Positions 9,016-16,684 of a DNA stretch of 64,000 bases are shown here, in pieces. The translations under genes and the position numbers were made by a program. The stretch lies in NCBI RefSeq assembly GCF_041355105.1, contig NZ_JBFUPK010000002.1, forward strand, positions 1,370,037 through 1,434,036. Direction: 5' to 3'. Each line of letters opens with the position of its first letter. Position 1 is the stretch's first letter. The DNA comes from Terriglobus sp. RCC_193 (GTDB lineage Bacteria; Acidobacteriota; Terriglobia; Terriglobales; Acidobacteriaceae). Under the pieces are notes generated by a model. It was not told the origin of the DNA. It saw nothing but the letters and a program-made list of their open reading frames with translations, and did no database searches.

Positions 9016-9822
9016 GTGAAGCTGCTCATCCCATCTCTCCTGCTCACACTCAGCGCCGCCGCGCAGCAGCCATTCGTGCTCATCGATCCCGCACGCGGAG
9101 GCTCCAAAGGCGGCTCGCACATCGCAGACCGTGTCGAAGAAAAGCAGGTCACCCTGCAGGTGGCGCAGCGTCTTGGCAATCTCCTGCGCGCCCGCGGCTT
9201 CGCCGTGCAGTTGACCCGCGATTCCGATGTGGACACAACCAACGACCAGCGTGCCGCGCTCGCCAACACCACACATCCCATCGCTTGCATCCTGCTCTAC
9301 GCCTCCAGCACCGGCAACGGCGTACATCTCTTTACCACCACCCTGCCGCAGCCGCCCACGGTTGACCCCGCCGCGCCCGTCGTCTGGGACGAAGCGCAAT
9401 CTGCCTATGCGGCACGTTCGCAGGCACTGGCCAGCGGCCTGCGAGAAGCCTTCGACCGTACCCGCATCCCCATCGCCAGCGGAACCACATGGATGCGCCC
9501 GCTGGATAATATGCAGTGCCCCGCCGTCGCCATTGAAATGGGGCCGCAGAAAGACGGCACCGCAGCCGACGATCCGCCGTATCAAAACCGGGTAGCCGAC
9601 ACCATCGCAGGGGTGCTCCTCTTCTGGCGCAACAAGATTGGTAGCATGACACCGCCCGCGCCACCCAAACCAGAACCCACAACCCCCGCAGCGGCACCGC
9701 AGGCAACACCCAGGCCAGCAACCCCGGCACCGCCAAAACCGGCGGCCCAGCCCACTCCAAAACCGGTAGCGCCGTCGCAGCCAAAACCAGCAACACCCAA
9801 ACCCGCAGGAGCCGCGCAATGA
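9016..9822 (+). CDS. Amidase_3-fold protein with lost zinc ligands (pseudo-amidase)
   Basis: The 268-residue secreted protein (signal peptide to about residue 16) has the fold of N-acetylmuramoyl-L-alanine amidases. Active enzymes have a His in the first strand (DPGHGG); here the site reads LIDPARGG, so the ligand is Arg. The second ligand Glu (VEEKQVTL) is kept. The third, usually in SIHAN, reads LLYASS, so His is Tyr. The terminal catalytic Glu (AIEMGP) is kept. Two of three zinc ligands missing makes hydrolysis unlikely. The last 55 residues are a P/A/K-rich tail. The start is GTG. It overlaps the GerMN gene by 4 nt (ATGA), so the two are translationally coupled. Confidence 0.75.
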   Translation: MKLLIPSLLLTLSAAAQQPFVLIDPARGGSKGGSHIADRVEEKQVTLQVAQRLGNLLRARGFAVQLTRDSDVDTTNDQRAALANTTHPIACILLYASSTGNGVHLFTTTLPQPPTVDPAAPVVWDEAQSAYAARSQALASGLREAFDRTRIPIASGTTWMRPLDNMQCPAVAIEMGPQKDGTAADDPPYQNRVADTIAGVLLFWRNKIGSMTPPAPPKPEPTTPAAAPQATPRPATPAPPKPAAQPTPKPVAPSQPKPATPKPAGAAQ

Positions 9823-10490
9823 TCCCTCGTTACCAGCGCATCCTGTTCATCGTGTTGTTAAGCACGTCCGTCTTCATGGCCATCTTCCTCGTGTACATGC
9901 ACCGCAAGAACTTCGCGGATGTAAAGAACGCCGACCACACACCCCTTGAAGCGCCCGTCTATTCGGCCTCAGAACAGGTCACACTGGACCTCGCAGACGA
10001 CTCCGACTTCACCCTCACGCCCACCACGCGCTCCATCGCATTGCCGCAGACCGCCGCCGTCCGCGCACGCGCACTTGTCGAGCATCTGCTGGCGGAATAC
10101 TCGCTGCCGCGCTCCACGCATCCTCTCGACGGCGGCATCGCGGTCGACGACGTCTTCCTCGTACCGCTCCCGCTCGGCTCCGCACCGCAGCGCGCCTCGC
10201 TCACAAAAGAAGCGCAGGCCGACCCGCTGACACAGGCCAACGGTGAACTCGCCGTGGTGAACCTGCGTTCCTCCTGGGTTGACGGCCATCCCGCCGGTAT
10301 CACCTCGGAAACGCTCACCATCCAGTCCATCGTTGGCACCCTGCGCGCCAACCTGCCGGAGATCACGAAGGTGAAGTTTCTCGTAGACGGCAAACCGCGC
10401 GACACCCTCGCTGGCAGCGTGGAATTCGACCGCATCTTCGACGCAGACGCTGCCATCACCGCCCCCGTGCAAACGGCCACACATGACTAG
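9819..10490 (+). CDS. GerMN domain-containing membrane-anchored protein
   Basis: The 223-residue protein has one N-terminal membrane anchor (residues 9-26) and a periplasmic domain. The C-terminal half, with LTIQSIVGTLRANLPEI followed by VKFLVDGKPRDTLAG, matches the GerMN domain found in GerM and LpqB; it is thought to bind peptidoglycan or envelope partners. GerM is often encoded beside amidases and murI in non-sporulating bacteria too, and that is the arrangement here. The ATGA overlap with the amidase-like gene indicates coupling. A role in cell-wall assembly is inferred from context. Confidence 0.75.
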   Translation: MIPRYQRILFIVLLSTSVFMAIFLVYMHRKNFADVKNADHTPLEAPVYSASEQVTLDLADDSDFTLTPTTRSIALPQTAAVRARALVEHLLAEYSLPRSTHPLDGGIAVDDVFLVPLPLGSAPQRASLTKEAQADPLTQANGELAVVNLRSSWVDGHPAGITSETLTIQSIVGTLRANLPEITKVKFLVDGKPRDTLAGSVEFDRIFDADAAITAPVQTATHD

Positions 10491-10498
10491 CTACTGGA

Positions 10499-10700
10499 CG
10501 AACTCCGGGTGCCCCAGGTTCGCGAAGCTAACCTGGGTATCGCGCAAAGCGAAGCTCCCACGAACGAAGTTCGTCATCCTGAGCGAAGCCGAAGGACCTG
10601 CATTCTTCTCCTCTCACTACGCTTCATCGGGAGAACCCAAAACTGGGTGCCCCAGGTTCGCGAAGCCAACCTGGGTATCGTGCCAAGCGCGATCTTTCAA
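10499..10700. repeat. Mosaic of dispersed hairpin modules upstream of murI
   Basis: Two copies of the CCCCAGGTT...AACCTGGG hairpin (about 10511-10538 and 10647-10677) flank a hairpin ACGAAC-GAA-GTTCGT (10560-10574) that runs into a GTCATCCTGAGCG module ending GGACCTGCAT. Read in the murI frame the right copy would encode MPQVREANLGI, which makes a false N-terminal extension of murI. Confidence 0.75.
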
Positions 10701-10709
10701 AGGATGGCA

Positions 10710-11597
10710 ATGACCACGCAAGCAAAGCGCCCACTCATCGGCGTCTTCGATTCCGGCTTTGGTGGCCTCACCGTGCTGCGCGAACTCCTGCATCACCTGC
10801 CGGGCGCAGACTTCCTCTACCTCGGCGACACGGCCCATCTGCCTTACGGCTCCAAATCACAGGCCGCCATCACACGCTACACCCGCGCGGCCATCCGCGA
10901 ACTCGTCAGCCGCGGCGCGGAACTCGTGGTCATCGCCTGCAATACTGCCTCCGCGCTCGCCCTGCCATCGCTCCAGGACAACGCGCCCGTGCCGCTCGTC
11001 GGCGTTGTCGGCCCGGGTGCTGACGCTGCTGCAGCCATCGTCCCTCCCGGCTCCACGGTTCTGGTGCTGGCCACGGAAGGCACCTGCAACTCCCACGCCT
11101 ACGCCGAGGCCTGCGCCGCACGCGGTCTTCAAGCTGTAGAAAAGCCCTGTCCCCTCTTCGTCCCGCTGGTGGAAGAAGGCTGGACCGACGGCCCCATCAC
11201 GGAGCAGATCGCAGACGTCTACCTGAAGGAAGCTCTCGCCGCTGCACTGCATCCACCGCTGGCCATCGTCCTCGGCTGCACGCATTACCCGTTGCTGCGG
11301 CCGCTGCTGCAAAGAGAAATCGCCAAACTCGATGACAACATTCCTATCGTCGATTCCGCGGAAGCCACTGCCCGCCACACCGCAACGCTGCTTCCTTCGG
11401 CAGCGGTGCCTGAGTCTTCCGGAGCTACTCCCGCCACCGGAGAACCCACCCTGGTACCCACCGCAGCAGTGCACAGCGACGCGGAACCCCACCTGCACTT
11501 CCTCGCCACAGACGCTGCCGCCAAGTTCCAGCGATTCGCTCCCCGCTTCCTCGGTCGCGAAATCCCCACCGTAGAACTCATCACCCTCGAAGACTGA
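10710..11597 (+). CDS. murI: Glutamate racemase
   Basis: The 295-residue enzyme interconverts L- and D-glutamate for peptidoglycan in the cytoplasm. It has the N-terminal FDSGFGGLTVL, the first catalytic Cys in VIACNTAS and the second in LGCTHYPLL. The frame is open well upstream, but that part is repeat sequence. I chose the ATG at 10710 because AAAGG (10699-10703) sits 6 nt before it; ATG 10704 would overlap the site. An A/P-rich insertion (about residues 230-260) precedes the C-terminal helix and is unusual for the family. Confidence 0.93.
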   Translation: MTTQAKRPLIGVFDSGFGGLTVLRELLHHLPGADFLYLGDTAHLPYGSKSQAAITRYTRAAIRELVSRGAELVVIACNTASALALPSLQDNAPVPLVGVVGPGADAAAAIVPPGSTVLVLATEGTCNSHAYAEACAARGLQAVEKPCPLFVPLVEEGWTDGPITEQIADVYLKEALAAALHPPLAIVLGCTHYPLLRPLLQREIAKLDDNIPIVDSAEATARHTATLLPSAAVPESSGATPATGEPTLVPTAAVHSDAEPHLHFLATDAAAKFQRFAPRFLGREIPTVELITLED

Positions 11598-12010
11598 CGA
11601 CCCAAGCGAAGCCGCCAAAGGAAACTGGGTGCCCCATGTCTCGATTCTGAGACGTGGGAAAGCGGCAAGGCCGCCTCATTCGACGAAAGCGCAACCAGCG
11701 AAGCTCCAACGGTCGAAGACCGTCATTCTGAGCGCAGGCTAAGAATCCCGACGAACTCTCCTTCCGCCAAGACCGCCACAAGCTTCCAGCCACCAACCCC
11801 AAACCCAGCTTCGCAAGGCGAAGCTCCAACGCGCAAAGCGCGTCTTCTTTGAAGGGGCACGACTTCAGCCGTGCCATAAGAAACCCAAACCAAGAAAACC
11901 GCGCGGCCAAAAAGACAAACAGGAGCATAAATCAAACCCCGCGCGCCCACGGAACGGCCATGGCTGGCACCACGCCGAAGGCGTCGAGAACGGTACGAAG
12001 TACCTGTCAA
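11598..12010. repeat. Long composite repeat, inverted relative to 30860-31290
   Basis: Reading the minus strand from 12010, the block matches the plus strand at about 30866-31240 in the same order of words: a TACTTCGTAC start, a CCATGG-centred stretch, GTTTGTCTTTTTGGCCGCGC, a GGCACG hairpin, ACGCGC hairpin, GGTTTGG word, the TCGTCGGGATTCTT module, an ACGGTC hairpin and the CCCA(C/G)G hairpin. Hairpins here are CCCATGTCTC...GAGACGTGGG (about 11632-11657), GCGGC-AAG-GCCGC, ACGGTC-GAA-GACCGT (11709-11723), ACGCGC-AAA-GCGCGT (11830-11844) and GGCACGACT-TC-AGCCGTGCC (11857-11876). No gene is supported. Confidence 0.8.
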
Positions 12011-12100
12011 GCCCCCAAACCTCCAAACCCAACAAACCAAAAGAAATAGATCTGGCATGTTATTTCCACCAAACCACTAAAATAGAAACAGAAGAGAAAA

Positions 12101-12121
12101 GGGCCGCGCCAAGCGCGGCCC
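12101..12121 (-). terminator. Strong GC hairpin, terminator-like on the minus strand
   Basis: The 9-bp perfect stem GGGCCGCGC / GCGCGGCCC has a 3-nt loop. On the minus strand it is followed by TTTTCTCTTCTG, a U-rich tail; on the plus strand there is none. No minus-strand gene is evident just to the right, so the transcript it would end is unknown. Confidence 0.5.
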
Positions 12122-12649
12122 TAACCCATTTAGAAAGACGATTTTGCCCCTAACCCCAACAGGCAGACGATTTTACAGCCACCAAAACCGTAACCACAAT
12201 CAAAAGAAGATTTTAGAAAACAAGAGGGAGGGGGAGGAGGGGTACCCATCACCTGTGCTACAATTTCCACAGAGTGATTCTGCTCTGTACGTCGCAGGGA
12301 ACGGCCCGAAGTGGATTGGGGCTGGCCAGAGACCGCGATGTTCTGTCCCACCGCTGTATGCCATCCCTTGAACAAATGAGAGGGAAGCGTTGGTTGCTCT
12401 GGCTTAGAAGATCACCTGGACTCTCGAGAGATAGACGCATCAGGCGTTTACCAGACCGGAGCAGCAGGGATAACGATCTCGCCGTGCAGCAGCAAAGGCC
12501 TATCAAACCAATGCTGATCGAATCGATCCATAGTGTTCCGCTCCACGCCTAAGGAGTGAAAACACACCTGCATCACTACAACGAACTGGCAGGCAGGCCG
12601 TCCGCACTGAACGAGGGCGCCGCCGCATACAGACAGAGAAAGACTCCAC
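12122..12649. other. Unexplained 528-nt region before the DEAD-box helicase
   Basis: This region contains no credible gene. It holds two copies of the word CAGACGATTTT/AAGACGATTTT (about 12135-12173), a possible extended -10 (12256-12264) and small hairpins such as CAGAG/CTCTG (about 12270-12287) and ACGC/GCGT (about 12433-12445). It could be a long leader of the helicase mRNA or hold a small RNA. I could not match it to 6S, tmRNA, RNase P or SRP RNA by eye. Confidence 0.3.
12256..12264 (+). promoter_or_regulatory. Possible extended -10 (TGCTACAAT)
   Basis: TGCTACAAT matches the extended -10 form TGnTAtaaT. No clear -35 box is found 17 nt upstream. If used, the helicase transcript would have a leader of nearly 380 nt. 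Confidence 0.3.
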
Positions 12650-14095
12650 TTGAACACTGGCAATTCCGCAGTCGCCGAGCAGAACGCTCCGGCCACCTCC
12701 ACTGAAACCACCACTTCTTCCCCCCGCTTCACCGACTTCAACCTCTCCCAGCGTTTGCAGGACCGCCTCGCTGCGGCAGGCTACGTCACGCCCACGCCCG
12801 TGCAGGCAAAGGCGATTGCTCCCGCGCTGGAAGGCCGTGACGTGCTCGCCACCGCCGCCACCGGCACCGGCAAGACCCTCAGCTTCCTCGTCCCGATGAT
12901 CGAGCGCATGGATGCGGCCCCGCTTGCCGTACCCGCGCAGGACGGCAAGGGCGGCAAGCGCCAGAGCAAGCCTATCCGCGCCCTCATCCTGCTGCCCACG
13001 CGCGAGCTGGCCATGCAGGTGCTCGACAACTATGCCAAGCTCATGCCCGGCCAGAAGAATGACGCCGTGCTGGTTTGCGGCGGTCTCAGCGAAGGCGCAC
13101 AGCTTGATGCTCTCCGCCGTGGTCCACGCCTGGTCGTTGCCACGCCCGGTCGTCTTGAGGACTACCTGAAGCGCGGCGAGATCAGCATCCGCAACGTTGA
13201 GATGCTCGTACTTGACGAAGTGGATCGCATGTTGGACATGGGCTTCCTTCCGGCCATCCGCCGCATCGTCGGCGCACTGCCGAAGACCCGCCAGACCATG
13301 TGCTATTCCGCCACGCTCGACGCCAATATCGCGGAGATCGTGCGCGACTACGTGCAGAAGCCTGTTCGCATCGAGATCGGCACCACGTCGAAGCCCAACG
13401 AACGCGTCGAGCTCCGCGCCTACACCGTGATGCAGGACCAGAAGCTGGGCCTGTTGGACCAGATGCTGAACGAGCAGGAGGGAACCTTCCTGGTCTTCAG
13501 CCGCACCAAGCACGGTGCGGATCGCATTGGCCGCAAGCTGGAGAAGCTGGGCTATACCGCCAGCATCATCCACGGCGACCGCTCCCAGTCCCAGCGCACG
13601 TCAGCTCTCAAGGCGTTCGCTACCGGCAAGAGCCGCATCCTCGTCGCAACAGACGTAGCTGCGCGCGGTATTGATATCTCGCACATTGCTCACGTGGTGA
13701 ACTATGATCTGCCCAATGCCAGCGAGGACTTCGTCCACCGCATCGGCCGTACTGGCCGAGCAGGCAAGGAAGGCCTGGCGACTACGTTCGTTATGCCGCA
13801 GGAGCGCAGTGATGCACGTCGCATCGAGCGTGAACTGAAGGTCAGCTTCATCTGGCGCGAAGCCGATAAGAACCTGGCCAAGGAAGAGCGCAACGCGCCG
13901 CTTGACCTGAACAACGTTGGCGACCTGATGCAACTGGAGACCCGCGCATGGAAGACCAACCAGCAGGGCACCAGTCTTGAGGACGCACCCGTACCGCAGG
14001 GCCGCAGTCATGCGGGCCGTGGCAACGGCAACAGCCGTAATGGCGGCAACGCAGGCAAAGGTGGTGGTGGCGGTTTCCGCCGCCGCCGTCGGTAA
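12650..14095 (+). CDS. DEAD-box (DEVD) ATP-dependent RNA helicase, RhlE-like
   Basis: The 481-residue protein has all SF2 helicase motifs: Q motif PTPVQ, motif I ATGTGKT, Ia PTRELAMQ, TPGR, motif II DEVD, III SAT (YSATLD), V ARGIDI and VI HRIGRTGR. Motif II is DEVD rather than DEAD, a conservative variant. The C-terminal tail (from about residue 445) is G/N/R-rich and ends RRRRR, as in RNA-binding RhlE tails. It unwinds RNA duplexes in ribosome assembly or RNA decay, often in the cold. The start is TTG at 12650; no ATG occurs before motif I. A long leader precedes it. Confidence 0.92.
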   Translation: MNTGNSAVAEQNAPATSTETTTSSPRFTDFNLSQRLQDRLAAAGYVTPTPVQAKAIAPALEGRDVLATAATGTGKTLSFLVPMIERMDAAPLAVPAQDGKGGKRQSKPIRALILLPTRELAMQVLDNYAKLMPGQKNDAVLVCGGLSEGAQLDALRRGPRLVVATPGRLEDYLKRGEISIRNVEMLVLDEVDRMLDMGFLPAIRRIVGALPKTRQTMCYSATLDANIAEIVRDYVQKPVRIEIGTTSKPNERVELRAYTVMQDQKLGLLDQMLNEQEGTFLVFSRTKHGADRIGRKLEKLGYTASIIHGDRSQSQRTSALKAFATGKSRILVATDVAARGIDISHIAHVVNYDLPNASEDFVHRIGRTGRAGKEGLATTFVMPQERSDARRIERELKVSFIWREADKNLAKEERNAPLDLNNVGDLMQLETRAWKTNQQGTSLEDAPVPQGRSHAGRGNGNSRNGGNAGKGGGGGFRRRRR

Positions 14096-14187
14096 AGGTA
14101 AAACACTCGTTTCGCGTGGACCCATTGCAAAGGGCGGCGACGATCGCATCACTTGCTCGTAAACCAGCCTTTGTTCTCTCCATGCAA

Positions 14188-14213
14188 AAAGGGACGCCTT
14201 CGGGCGTCCCTTT
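14188..14213 (+). terminator. Rho-independent terminator after the helicase
   Basis: The stem AAAGGGACGCC / GGCGTCCCTTT is 11 bp and perfect with a TTCG tetraloop. It lies 92 nt past the helicase stop. A-rich on the left and T-rich on the right, it could act on both strands. Confidence 0.8.
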
Positions 14214-14259
14214 GGACTTTGCGTTGCAGTAGCGTCGCGCCTGTGCTTCCATAACGGTA

Positions 14260-14646
14260 TTGCGTAAGCTTTTCGCCATCCTGCTGTTGGTTGTCTTCGG
14301 CTTGCCGTTGGCATCGTCGCTCTTCGCGCTCACTCCGCGAAGTGATGCTTCGCTGCCTGCGTGCTGCCGTCGCGCTGGCATGCATCACTGCACGCAGATG
14401 GCGGAACAGGACTCGCAGCCAACAGACCACCGGCATGTTTCCGTAGTGCAGGAGAAGTGCCCCTGCTGCCCGGCCGTCCTTAGCCTGGGCAATGTAACCA
14501 ACCTGCTTGCGTCTCCTTCGTCGCCGTTGCTGTTCACGGCTCTGCAAGCGCAGTCGACGATTGTTGCGCAGGCAGAAGTCAGCCAGCGCATTGCGCATGA
14601 TCGAGCCCGCGGAAAACGCGGCCCTCCTTCTTTCCTTGCTCGGTAA
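14260..14646 (+). CDS. Small secreted Cys/His-rich protein
   Basis: The 128-residue protein has a clear signal peptide (RKLFAILLLVVFGLPLASS) and then two Cys/His clusters: ACCRRAGMHHC near residue 35 and KCPCCP near residue 67. Such clusters suggest metal binding. It starts at TTG and overlaps no gene, ending 73 nt before the PepSY protein, with which it probably forms an operon. I do not recognise a named family. The context and the Met/His-rich loop of its neighbour suggest copper or iron handling, which is inference. Confidence 0.6.
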   Translation: MRKLFAILLLVVFGLPLASSLFALTPRSDASLPACCRRAGMHHCTQMAEQDSQPTDHRHVSVVQEKCPCCPAVLSLGNVTNLLASPSSPLLFTALQAQSTIVAQAEVSQRIAHDRARGKRGPPSFLAR

Positions 14647-14719
14647 CGCTGTCGAGTTCTGCCGCTTGGACTGCAGCAGATGCTTCGTCTCCGCTTACAT
14701 CGAAGGAAGGAAACCTTTC

Positions 14720-16147
14720 ATGGCAACCTCTGCTGCGAACGCTCCTGTCAACGAACAGGATCGCCGTTTGTATCGCACCATCTGGCGCTGGCATTTCTAC
14801 GCCGGCATCTTCTGCATCCCTCTTGTTATCTGGCTATCGATCACAGGCTCTATCTATCTGTTCAAGCCGCAGATCGAACGCTGGATGGATCGGTCTTATA
14901 ACCATCTACATCTCACCGGTCCGCGCGCTACACCGGAGCAGATTGCTCGCGCTGCTGTCATCGCGGTTCCCGGATCGACGTTGCACTACTACGAGCTGCC
15001 GCCAGGTGATGATGCAGCAGTGCGCGTGATTGTGGGCATCGGCAAGAAGGAGTATCGCGTCTACGTGAACCCGCAGACGCTTGCCATCCTGCATACGATC
15101 AGTGAAGACCGCCGATTGATGACAGTAATCTCACACCTTCACGGCGAGCTGCTGGCCGGAACTCCAGGTTCGTACCTGGTGGAGCTGGCCGCATCGTGGG
15201 CCATCGTGCTGTTGCTTACCGGCTTGTATCTCTGGTGGCCGCGACAGACGGAGAAGCTTGCCGGCGTTCTGTGGATACGTACGCGCAATGGCAGCCGCAT
15301 CTTCTGGCGGGATCTCCATGCAGTGACCGGCGTCTGGGTTTCGGCCTTCGCGTTGTTCCTCATTCTCACCGGTCTGCCCTGGGCGAAAGGCTGGGGTGGT
15401 TACTTCAAGAAGGTCAGGCAAGTTACAGGTACATCCGTTGCCAGGCAGGATTGGATGACGAGCCGCGCTGATACCTTGAATGATCGCATGGCACAGAACG
15501 GCAATAGCCTGAGCAGTTCCATGGACGATATGCCCGGTATGGAGCATTCCGGTCATATGGGGCACGACATGGGAAGCATGAGCGGCATGACGATGGAGGA
15601 CAACGCATACCAGCCCTTCAACTTGCTCGTTCCGGTGGCGGCAACACTGCATCTGGCTGCGCCGGTAGAGATCATGCCGGCCATGAAGGCTGGCGGTACA
15701 TGGACGATCAAGTCTGACGCGCAGAACCGCAGGTTACGCGATGTGTTGCAGGTAAACGCAGAAACGGGAACTATTGTCAGCCGGAAGAACTTTAGCCAGG
15801 GCATGATTCTTGACCGGCTTGTCGGTACGGGCATTGCAGCGCATGAAGGCCAGCTCTTTGGCCTGATGAATCAACTGCTGGGATTGGTTACGGCGATGGG
15901 ATTGGTTCTGTTGAGTACGAGTGCGATTGTTCTGTGGTGGAGGCGGCGACATGTCGGCGTGCTGGGTGCGCCGGTGCCGCTGGTCCGTCCACGATGGAGC
16001 TTTGCACTGGCTGCGGTGGTGCTTGCGCTTGCCGCCTATCTGCCAGCGATGGCGTTTTCTTTGATTGCGGTGCTGCTGCTGGAATGGACGGTTCTATCGC
16101 GCGTTCCCGCAGTTAGCCGCTGGCTTGGATTGGCTGCTATCGCATAA
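14720..16147 (+). CDS. PepSY-associated TM domain protein with Met/His-rich loop
   Basis: The 475-residue inner-membrane protein starts MATSAANAPV; AAGGAAGG lies about 9 nt upstream, which decides the start. TM1 (FYAGIFCIPLVIWLSITGSIYL) and a PepSY region follow, then paired TMs including SWAIVLLLTGLYLWWPR, typical of the PepSY_TM family tied to siderophore or metal uptake. Between TMs lies an exceptional segment, about residues 340-370 (MDDMPGMEHSGHMGHDMG and on), rich in Met and His like periplasmic copper-binding proteins. It follows the secreted Cys/His protein. A metal-handling role is likely; which metal is unproven. Confidence 0.8.
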   Translation: MATSAANAPVNEQDRRLYRTIWRWHFYAGIFCIPLVIWLSITGSIYLFKPQIERWMDRSYNHLHLTGPRATPEQIARAAVIAVPGSTLHYYELPPGDDAAVRVIVGIGKKEYRVYVNPQTLAILHTISEDRRLMTVISHLHGELLAGTPGSYLVELAASWAIVLLLTGLYLWWPRQTEKLAGVLWIRTRNGSRIFWRDLHAVTGVWVSAFALFLILTGLPWAKGWGGYFKKVRQVTGTSVARQDWMTSRADTLNDRMAQNGNSLSSSMDDMPGMEHSGHMGHDMGSMSGMTMEDNAYQPFNLLVPVAATLHLAAPVEIMPAMKAGGTWTIKSDAQNRRLRDVLQVNAETGTIVSRKNFSQGMILDRLVGTGIAAHEGQLFGLMNQLLGLVTAMGLVLLSTSAIVLWWRRRHVGVLGAPVPLVRPRWSFALAAVVLALAAYLPAMAFSLIAVLLLEWTVLSRVPAVSRWLGLAAIA

Positions 16148-16149
16148 GT

Positions 16150-16181
16150 GGAAGGGCTGGAGAATAACTCTCCAGCCTTCC
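16150..16181. terminator. Bidirectional terminator between convergent genes
   Basis: The 13-bp stem GGAAGG(G)CTGGAGA / TCTCCAGCCTTCC has one bulged G and loop ATAAC. It sits in the 35-nt gap between the stop codons of the PepSY gene (plus) and the small secreted protein (minus). Confidence 0.65.
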
Positions 16182-16182
16182 G

Positions 16183-16632
16183 CTACTTCGAATAGGTGTA
16201 AGTGCCGCAGAGCGTAGAGGAGTTGTTCAGGTCCTCTGGCTTCAGGCTTGGCATTTTGCTGCCGGAGAAGAAGGCTACCTGCATGGTCTTGCCCTGCACT
16301 GCGGTTGCCATGTACTGCGTCTCTTCCGCTCCGCACAGCGTGTTCTTGTGCAGGAACTTGCGATCGCCTGCGATGCTCAGGCGGTACAGCTTGCCATGTA
16401 CGCCGTCGGCGGTATCAAAGTTGAATACTGCGGCCACCTCTTCCGTAGTCAGTTCGCGCAGGTCTGCAATGGTGAAGGGTTGAAAGTAGATGGACAACCG
16501 CTCACCGGAGAGCATGATGTCGCCGGTCACGGAACGCGCCGTGTTGCTGGTGGCCTTCCAGTAGCCGTTGTCCTGCGCCACGGCGGATACGGACAGCAGG
16601 AGGGCGATCGCGGTAATGACGAGACGCTTCAT
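16183..16632 (-). CDS. Small secreted protein of unknown function
   Basis: The 149-residue protein starts MKRLVITAIALLLSVSAVAQ, a signal peptide cleaved after AVAQ. The mature domain of about 130 residues has two Cys (LCGAEET and TLCGTYT) that may form a disulfide, and a mostly beta pattern. No family was recognised. The start was placed at ATG 16632 so that the signal peptide is N-terminal. It is downstream of the PQQ dehydrogenase on the same strand with a 52-nt gap, so co-expression is possible. Confidence 0.65.
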   Translation of the reverse strand: MKRLVITAIALLLSVSAVAQDNGYWKATSNTARSVTGDIMLSGERLSIYFQPFTIADLRELTTEEVAAVFNFDTADGVHGKLYRLSIAGDRKFLHKNTLCGAEETQYMATAVQGKTMQVAFFSGSKMPSLKPEDLNNSSTLCGTYTYSK

Positions 16633-16684
16633 GCCTACCAGCATGACACCGCAACGGAAGCATCGGCAAATCCTGGCCGATGAT

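Noticed and set aside
10509-10703. N-terminal extension of murI
   Set aside because: The extension is encoded by dispersed repeat sequence, and a ribosome-binding site fits ATG 10710.
11849-12049. Short frame beginning MKGHDFSRAIRN
   Set aside because: It is within the composite repeat; the same words appear in other frames at 30.9 kb.
12265-12460. 6S RNA, tmRNA or SRP RNA in the helicase leader
   Set aside because: I could not find a long closing stem with a central bubble, the tRNA-like ends of tmRNA or the SRP core motif.
12503-13573. 356-codon minus-strand frame
   Set aside because: Antisense to the DEAD-box helicase, whose motifs are complete.
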